Program-made: the position numbers and the translations under genes
In this document: one piece after another, positions 7,229-11,753 of the stretch
Numbering within the stretch: the stretch's first letter is position 1
How the letters are laid out: each line of letters begins with the position of its first letter
The notes under the pieces: model-generated
Database searches by the model: none
Seen by the model: only the letters and a program-made list of their open reading frames with translations
What the model was told of the DNA's origin: nothing
Origin: Firmicutes bacterium CAG:170
GTDB lineage: Bacteria > Bacillota > Clostridia > Oscillospirales > Oscillospiraceae
Assembly: GCA_000436735.1 (NCBI GenBank)
Contig: FR887131.1
Coordinates: 1 to 11,753 of the forward strand
DNA: 11,753 nucleotides
Direction: 5' to 3'

Positions 7229-8112
7229 TCGCTCCCTGTTGCGTAGCCGCCGCCCACATCGTAGCCGAGGTCGCAGGTATAGACCCACTCGATCACGTCG
7301 CCGTCCTTGAGCTGGTAGCGGCTGCACCCATAGTTTGGAAACCAGTCATTGACCTTGTACATCCAGCCGGACAGATTTCCGACGTCAAACTCATAAAGAT
7401 TGCCGATTCCCTCGATATAGGCTGAGTTATAGACCGGCGTATTGGTGAATTCCATATGGAGCTTCTGCTGCTTGCACGTTCTTTGCAGAACGTTGAACAC
7501 GCTTTCGCCCTCATAGAACGTGACGGTCATCGGCTCCAGAATCCAGCCGTCCTCCGGCACCAGCTCCACCTTTTCCGGGTCGCACAGCTCCAGATTGTCG
7601 AGAATCGTGGCGCAGGAGATGGACAGCGTGCAGGTATATTCCCCGTCGCCGACCGTCACATCCTCCGGCTCGACCGGCAGAGGCTTGCCCTCCGGGACAG
7701 GATCGGTCTGGTATTTGTCCTTGCCTGTCTCTACGTTCACGAGCATCCCGTCGCGCCATTCGTAGCCCTCCGGGGCCTCCTCCAGTGCGCCGTCCGGCGT
7801 GTCTGTTGTCTCAGCCGATGCTTCCTCCGAAGGCTCGGACGGCGCATCCGGCTTAGAGTTTTCCTCCTCCGAAGGCTCCGCCGTATCCGGTTCGGACTGC
7901 GCCGGTTCCGCCGGCGTCTCCGGCTCCGGATCAAGGCTGTCCGGCAGCGGCTCCGCAGGAGCTGCCGCCTCCGGCTGCTGCGTTTGCATCGTCTCCGCAC
8001 CCGGCTTCTCCCCTGCCGGCGTCCGGTCACCAAGGACGAACGCCGCCGCGAGGACGAGCACGATCAGCACGGGGATGATTATTTTCCATTTGTTTTTCTT
8101 CCAGAATTCCAC
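7225..8112 (-). CDS. Membrane-anchored DUF4430 (transcobalamin beta-domain-like) protein
   Basis: This 295-residue extracytoplasmic protein is a likely ligand-binding or ligand-presenting partner of the ECF transporter. A basic N-terminus and one helix (IIIPVLIVLVLAAAFVLG, 11-28) act as an uncleaved anchor; there is no lipobox Cys. A low-complexity Pro/Glu/Ser linker (about 30-115) spans the wall. The C-terminal domain (about 155-285) has the DUF4430 hallmarks FYEGESVFNVLQRTC (199-213), YIEGIGNLYEFD (232-243), SGWMYKVNDWFPNYGCSRYQ (248-267) and DGDVIEWVYTCDLG (270-283). DUF4430 is related to the C-terminal beta-domain of animal intrinsic factor and transcobalamin. Six cysteines (161, 167, 177, 213, 263, 280) all lie in this exposed part. 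The start is a GTG immediately after the TAA of the upstream gene, with GGAG about 9 nt before it, so the pair is coupled; its own stop overlaps the ecfT start. Ligand identity is inferred. Confidence 0.88.
   Translation of the reverse strand: MEFWKKNKWKIIIPVLIVLVLAAAFVLGDRTPAGEKPGAETMQTQQPEAAAPAEPLPDSLDPEPETPAEPAQSEPDTAEPSEEENSKPDAPSEPSEEASAETTDTPDGALEEAPEGYEWRDGMLVNVETGKDKYQTDPVPEGKPLPVEPEDVTVGDGEYTCTLSISCATILDNLELCDPEKVELVPEDGWILEPMTVTFYEGESVFNVLQRTCKQQKLHMEFTNTPVYNSAYIEGIGNLYEFDVGNLSGWMYKVNDWFPNYGCSRYQLKDGDVIEWVYTCDLGYDVGGGYATGSE
7768..8025 (-). repeat. Low-complexity Pro/Glu/Ser/Ala-coding tract
   Basis: This tract encodes residues 30-115 of the DUF4430 protein. Imperfect repeats of PSEE, PSEPSEE, PEPETPAEP and similar acidic, proline-rich units dominate. 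At the DNA level the repeated element is TCCGAAGG/TCCGGC-like on the plus strand. The role is most simply an extended, flexible, negatively charged spacer that lifts the binding domain off the membrane. Such tracts often vary in length between strains. Confidence 0.7.
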
Positions 8113-9735
8113 TTAGATCAACTCCGCCGCCGTCAGCATGTTATAGAGCATCTGCGCGATCTCGCAGCGCAGGATGGCCTTTTCCGGTTCAATGTTGAGG
8201 TCGCTCTGGTCTAGGATGCCCGCCGAATAGCAGAATGCCAGCGGCTCCTTTGCCCAGCTTGCCGCGCTGCGGTAATCGCCGAACTGCGCCAGCGTATCCC
8301 GCGTGGCGGCTGCGTCCATGGTCGTGTCCAGGCCGCAGAGCTTCGCGGCTCTTGCTACCATGGCTGCGGCCTCCTGCCGGGTGATGGTGCCCTCGGGGTT
8401 GAATTTACCGCCGCCGACGCCGTTTACAACACCGTAACTGTTGGCCGTGCCGATGAAGCCCGCGTACCACTTGCCGGACGGCACGTCCGTAAACGCCTTC
8501 GTATCCTTCGCCGCGAGACCAAGCGCACGGGTGACGATTGCCGCGAATTCCGCGCGGGTCATGGTCTTGTTGGGCATGAAGGTTCCCTTGCCCATGCCGT
8601 TGATGATGCCGCGGGAGGCAAGCTCTTCGATCGCCGCCTGATTTGCGTGATTTTTTACGTCGGTGAAGGTCGTACCGGGCGCGGTCACGGCAGGAACTTT
8701 GACGGCTGCATTTGCCTCGCCCTTCTTGATCTCGCCGGAGGGCTTCTGCGTGCTCTTGGCCGCGTCGCTCATGCTGTAGAGGCTTTTTTCCCCGTTTTCT
8801 GCGCGATCAATGGCGACAAGGGCGTAGAAGCCCTGCTCTGCCGACATCTGGTTGTTGCCGTCCGAGCCGTCCAGAACGTGCGTAAAGCCGCCGTCCGACT
8901 GCCGGAAGGAAAGGAGCGCCTCCGTCAGGGTGTGCCGGTTCTTGACAAAGCGGCTGTCGTCCAGCGAAATGCCCAGCTCACACAGGGCCACAATGACCTG
9001 CGCGACGGATTCCGCGTTCGTCGTTCCCCAGGACGCGAAACGGCCCTCGCCGTCCTGTGCCTTGGAAAGCCAGGTCAGCGCACGGTCTGTCGCCGCTTTG
9101 ACGGCCTTCTGATCCTGATACCTGGCAAGCGCCTGCAAGGCCATCGCCGTCAGATCGACGTCGGAATCACCGCTGCCGGTCAGATTCCAGCCGCCATCCT
9201 TCATCTGGTTTTTCAAAATCTCGTCGATATAGAGCTGGCGCGTGGCCTGCGTTTTGGCCTCGCTGTTTTTGGGAATGTCGTAATTGCCGGAATCGAGCGC
9301 GATCAGCGCCCAGATGGGGCCGTTGATCCCCTGCCAGACGGTTTTCTCGAAATCGCCCAGCGGCTTGAGCAGGTCATAGCCCGCCACGTTCGACGGATCC
9401 TTGCCGATGGCCGTCAGCGCCAGAATGACGCGGGAATATTCCGTATATTTTCTCTCATGCAGCACGCCCTTGCAGTCCTTGACATACTTTTCGACGCGCG
9501 CATAGTAGCTTTCAAAGTAATTTGCCGGGACGGAGCAGCCGGAACGTGCCAGTCCGATGACTGCCCACTCGCCGCCGATAGAGCCGACCTCCGGCGCTTT
9601 GACGGCGGAAAGCATATACTCCGCCGAGTCCTTCATTTCGCTCTGCACGCTCGACGCTGCAAAGGCCGGGGCCGCCAGTGTAAACAGGACGCAGAGCATC
9701 AAAAGCAGCGCCGTCAGTCTGCGAATTTGCTTCAT
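8113..9735 (-). CDS. Secreted alpha/alpha-barrel (prenyltransferase-fold) protein with three SLH domains
   Basis: This 540-residue cell-wall protein starts with a clear signal peptide (MKQIRRLTALLLMLCVLFTL, then AAPAFA with cleavage near residue 26). Residues about 30-322 form an alpha/alpha-barrel of the prenyltransferase/squalene-cyclase-like type, shown by recurring D-GG-[WF] turns and helix pairs: MKDGGWNLTGSGDSDVDLTA (178-197), QDGEGRFASWGTTNAESVAQ (227-246) and RQSDGGFTHV (278-287). This fold is also the alpha-domain of intrinsic factor and transcobalamin. Three SLH domains follow (about 357-407, 415-469, 485-534) with motifs TRAE (393-396), TRQE (452-455) and a degenerate LRCE (522-525); they bind secondary wall polymer. 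The second ATG was chosen because GGGGGA (complement of 9743-9748) lies 7 nt upstream; the earlier ATG at 9750 lies inside that site. The adjoining gene supplies a DUF4430 domain, as if alpha and beta modules were split. Confidence 0.88.
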   Translation of the reverse strand: MKQIRRLTALLLMLCVLFTLAAPAFAASSVQSEMKDSAEYMLSAVKAPEVGSIGGEWAVIGLARSGCSVPANYFESYYARVEKYVKDCKGVLHERKYTEYSRVILALTAIGKDPSNVAGYDLLKPLGDFEKTVWQGINGPIWALIALDSGNYDIPKNSEAKTQATRQLYIDEILKNQMKDGGWNLTGSGDSDVDLTAMALQALARYQDQKAVKAATDRALTWLSKAQDGEGRFASWGTTNAESVAQVIVALCELGISLDDSRFVKNRHTLTEALLSFRQSDGGFTHVLDGSDGNNQMSAEQGFYALVAIDRAENGEKSLYSMSDAAKSTQKPSGEIKKGEANAAVKVPAVTAPGTTFTDVKNHANQAAIEELASRGIINGMGKGTFMPNKTMTRAEFAAIVTRALGLAAKDTKAFTDVPSGKWYAGFIGTANSYGVVNGVGGGKFNPEGTITRQEAAAMVARAAKLCGLDTTMDAAATRDTLAQFGDYRSAASWAKEPLAFCYSAGILDQSDLNIEPEKAILRCEIAQMLYNMLTAAELI

Positions 9736-9742
9736 AGTAAAA

Positions 9743-9748
9743 TCCCCC
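9743..9748 (-). promoter_or_regulatory. Ribosome binding site that decides the start of the alpha/alpha-barrel SLH gene
   Basis: GGGGGA on the minus strand precedes the ATG at 9735 by 7 nt. The in-frame upstream ATG at 9750-9748 lies within it and has no site of its own. The chosen start also gives a normal signal peptide, MKQIRR followed by a hydrophobic core. Confidence 0.75.
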
Positions 9749-9755
9749 ATAAACG

Positions 9756-9798
9756 CCGCAATCAGGGCTGCCCGGAAAACCGGGCAGTCCTGCTGCGG
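9756..9798 (-). other. Strong intercistronic RNA hairpin between the two SLH-protein genes
   Basis: The core stem CTGCCCGG / CCGGGCAG (9768-9775 with 9780-9787) closes a 4-nt loop that reads UUUU in the minus-strand RNA. It extends through one A-C mismatch to CAGG/CCTG and then, past a small internal loop, to CCGCA/TGCGG. The hairpin starts 6 nt after the stop of the upstream gene and ends 7 nt before the next ribosome site, so it fills the spacer. No U-tract follows directly, so it is not a canonical terminator. It could be a partial terminator, a processing site or a 3' stabiliser of the upstream message. Confidence 0.65.
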
Positions 9799-9804
9799 AA
9801 GCTG

Positions 9805-11753
9805 TTATTTTGCGGTCTTGGCGACATTTTCCACAAATCTGTGGAAAATCGCGGCGACCTGCGCACGGCTCGCATCGCCCTTGGGCATGAGCTTGCCGTT
9901 CGCGCCGTTGACCAGCTTTTCGGCGACCGCCCACTCGAGCGGCGTTTTTGCGTAGCTGGAAACGCTCTGTGCATCGCTGAAGCCATTCAGGCTCGCGCTT
10001 GCCTTGGTGGAATACTTCTTATACTGCGCGTAGCGGTAGAGGATCGCCGCCAGCTGCTCACGGGTCACGTTGGTGTCCGGGCTGAAGGTGGTCGTGCCGG
10101 TGCCGTTGACAATGCCATTGTCCGCAGCCCACGTCACTGCATCCTCATAGTAGCTGTTCACGACGACATCCGAGAAGCCGCTTCTGCCGCGGACTGTGGG
10201 CTTGCCCTCCAGGCGGTAGAGCACCGTGACGAGCATCGCGCGGGTCATGGATGCGTTCGGGCTGAAGGCCGTGCTGCTCGTACCGGCGAAGAGGCCCTCG
10301 CCGTACACGAACGCAACGTCGTCATAGAACCAGTCGTTCGTCGTCACGTCCTCGAACGGCAGCGTGTCGTCCGTGAACTCCACGACGATGCGGGTAAAGA
10401 TCGTGAGCTTCTTCGCGGTGTAGCTCGTGACTGCGCCGACCGACTTGCCATCCACCTTCACGTCCTTGACGCGGTAGCCTGCGTCCGGCTTGAAGGTAAA
10501 GGTGATTGACTTACCGAGGTCGGAGACCTTTACACTGGACGGATTGGCGGAGCCGTGGCGTCCGACGGTCAGGATCTCGCCAATGTGGAGCCGTACATAC
10601 TCCTCCGGCGTGATATCCTGCGCGCGGAGCCATGCGTAGTAGTAAGCGCCGCTGCCGAGCGAAGGATGAGAAGCGTCGCCCTTCCAGTCCGCGACCTCAT
10701 AGGAGTAGTCGTTGACATAGTGCCAGACAACGATATCGCCGTCCTGAAGCGTCTTGTCCTTCAAGCCGACATCCGGATGCAGGCCGTTGACCGTGTACAT
10801 CCAGCCGGAGCGCTTGCCGTTGGTGAACTCGCTCAGCGCATAGCCGCCGAGGATGGTCGGGGCATAGATCGTGCGGACGTAATTGTTCTCCGCGCCGACA
10901 CTGTAAAGTCCCGCCTCATTGAGCGCCTCTGTGAACAGGTCGTAGACCGTTGCGTCCTCGTCGAGCGTGTAGCGCGTCGTGGGGATCCAGGTCACATACT
11001 CGGGCAGATAGGTGCTGTCCGTCAGGTTGACGTCCTGCGTCGCCTCAGCCGCGCCGATCAGGCGGAAGGTCACGCGGATGCTGCCCTCCTTGACGTCCTT
11101 AAGATCCTGGAGCGCCTTTTCCAGCAGCAGCTCGACCTGCTCACAGGACTTCGCCGCCGTAATGTCGAGCTGTGCGTTCTGGAAGATGCTCAGGAGCTTC
11201 TTCTGCGCAGCCTCGCTGTACTTGTTCTTGTCGATGTCCGCATAGGCCTTTGCCAGCTTGGCAAGCGCCTGCTCCTTCTTTGCCTTCAGGAGCTCTTCAT
11301 AGCGGGTCTCCGCGGCGACAAGCACATCATAGTTGGTGACCTTTGCCTTATCCTCTGCGGAAAGCGCGTCATACGCACTGCGTGCCTCGGAGATCGCGGA
11401 GTAGCTGCGCTCTGTGACCGTGCCGATGGCGTTGATCTTGTCAATGACCTCCTGCACCGTCGCAGGCGTCGGCTCGACCACATCCGTCATGTCGTAAAGG
11501 CTGTTCTGCGCCTTCTTGAAGCGGTCATATGCGACCAGCGCATAGGCCGCCTGCTCGGAAGCCATCTGGTTGACCGTACCGGTCTTTTTGTGGCGGAAGC
11601 CGTCCGTCCGGCTGTCGGCATAGCTCAGGAAGTTCGACAGCAGGCTCACGCCATTTGCCGTGACAAAGTCGGGATCGGTGGCCGCGTCGCGTCCAAGCGC
11701 GCTCAGCGCAACGATCACCTGCGCGGCGGTCTCGGAGGAGCCGTAATCGCCGG
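9805..11753 (-). CDS. Large SLH surface protein with alpha/alpha-barrel and DUF4430 domain, partial (N-terminus off the window)
   Basis: 648 C-terminal residues are visible; the frame is open to the window edge, so the start and signal peptide lie outside. In visible numbering: the end of a prenyltransferase-like alpha/alpha-barrel (1-90; GDYGSSETAAQVIVALSALG, and NQMASEQAAYALVAYDR at 61-77); helical FIVAR-like linker modules (about 95-223); DUF4430 (about 224-352; SGWMYTVNGLHPDVG at 315-329, LQDGDIVVWHYV at 335-346); an InlB/bacterial-repeat-like beta unit (about 410-460; FKPDAGYRVKDVKVDG); then three SLH domains (about 464-515, 525-575, 590-642). The SLH motif is altered in all three: TRAM, TREQ, SRAQ. 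Having barrel and DUF4430 in one chain reproduces the intrinsic factor/transcobalamin order. The ligand is unknown and corrinoid is inferred. It lies upstream of, and is probably co-transcribed with, the smaller SLH protein, separated by a hairpin. Confidence 0.88.
   Translation of the reverse strand, partial: GDYGSSETAAQVIVALSALGRDAATDPDFVTANGVSLLSNFLSYADSRTDGFRHKKTGTVNQMASEQAAYALVAYDRFKKAQNSLYDMTDVVEPTPATVQEVIDKINAIGTVTERSYSAISEARSAYDALSAEDKAKVTNYDVLVAAETRYEELLKAKKEQALAKLAKAYADIDKNKYSEAAQKKLLSIFQNAQLDITAAKSCEQVELLLEKALQDLKDVKEGSIRVTFRLIGAAEATQDVNLTDSTYLPEYVTWIPTTRYTLDEDATVYDLFTEALNEAGLYSVGAENNYVRTIYAPTILGGYALSEFTNGKRSGWMYTVNGLHPDVGLKDKTLQDGDIVVWHYVNDYSYEVADWKGDASHPSLGSGAYYYAWLRAQDITPEEYVRLHIGEILTVGRHGSANPSSVKVSDLGKSITFTFKPDAGYRVKDVKVDGKSVGAVTSYTAKKLTIFTRIVVEFTDDTLPFEDVTTNDWFYDDVAFVYGEGLFAGTSSTAFSPNASMTRAMLVTVLYRLEGKPTVRGRSGFSDVVVNSYYEDAVTWAADNGIVNGTGTTTFSPDTNVTREQLAAILYRYAQYKKYSTKASASLNGFSDAQSVSSYAKTPLEWAVAEKLVNGANGKLMPKGDASRAQVAAIFHRFVENVAKTAK

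Noticed and set aside
7456..8214. 252-codon plus-strand open frame rich in Arg and Leu
   Set aside because: It is antisense of the Pro/Glu/Ser linker of the DUF4430 protein; the composition follows from the repeat tract.
9736..9804. Cobalamin riboswitch in the spacer between the SLH genes
   Set aside because: The 69-bp spacer is too short and holds only a simple hairpin. If a riboswitch exists it should lie upstream of the operon, outside the window.
8647..10509. 620-codon plus-strand open frame
   Set aside because: It is antisense to the SLH proteins, Arg-rich and low in natural sequence character; the minus-strand frames carry signal peptide and SLH motifs.

Overview
The window is GC-rich, tightly packed bacterial DNA. 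Shine-Dalgarno sites are purine-rich (AAGGAG, AAAGGAGG), two large proteins end in S-layer-homology (SLH) domains, and the ECF-type vitamin transporter is of Firmicutes style. Together these point to a high-GC member of the Clostridia, most likely Oscillospiraceae-like (for example Oscillibacter or Flavonifractor relatives). This is an inference from protein character only. No rRNA, tRNA, CRISPR array, IS element or riboswitch is visible.

Left part (1-3046): two metallo-aminopeptidases of different families are transcribed divergently from a 162-bp region carrying a good promoter in each direction. Leftward lies an M18 aminopeptidase (209-1507), followed 9 bp later by a small membrane protein that runs off the window (1-199). 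Rightward lies an M29 aminopeptidase (1670-2893). Directly after its stop, and in the same frame, is a 50-codon start-less open stretch (2894-3046) that looks like a decayed fragment of a small DNA-binding-type protein.

Middle (3047-3731): a more AT-rich gene encodes a two-TM protein of unknown function (3095-3682). A perfect 17-bp inverted repeat (3686-3724) sits between this gene and the convergent operon from the right and probably acts as a terminator for both.

Right part (3732-11753), all on the minus strand and read right to left. First comes the C-terminal 648 residues of a large surface protein: the end of an alpha/alpha-barrel, helical linkers, DUF4430, an InlB-like beta repeat and three SLH domains. 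Next are a secreted alpha/alpha-barrel protein with three SLH domains, a membrane-anchored DUF4430 protein, EcfT, and an 875-residue EcfA-EcfA'-membrane-S-component fusion. The last four genes abut or overlap (0 bp, 4-bp ATGA overlap, 28-bp overlap), so they form one translationally coupled unit. A strong hairpin fills the spacer after the first gene.

The alpha/alpha-barrel plus DUF4430 pairing is the architecture of animal intrinsic factor and transcobalamin. Here both modules are encoded next to a complete ECF importer and held at the cell wall by SLH domains. The most interesting reading is a wall-anchored capture system, transcobalamin-like in design, that passes a ligand (a corrinoid is the leading candidate) to a dedicated ECF transporter. 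The ligand is inferred, not shown by the sequence. The operon start and any cobalamin riboswitch would lie to the right of the window.
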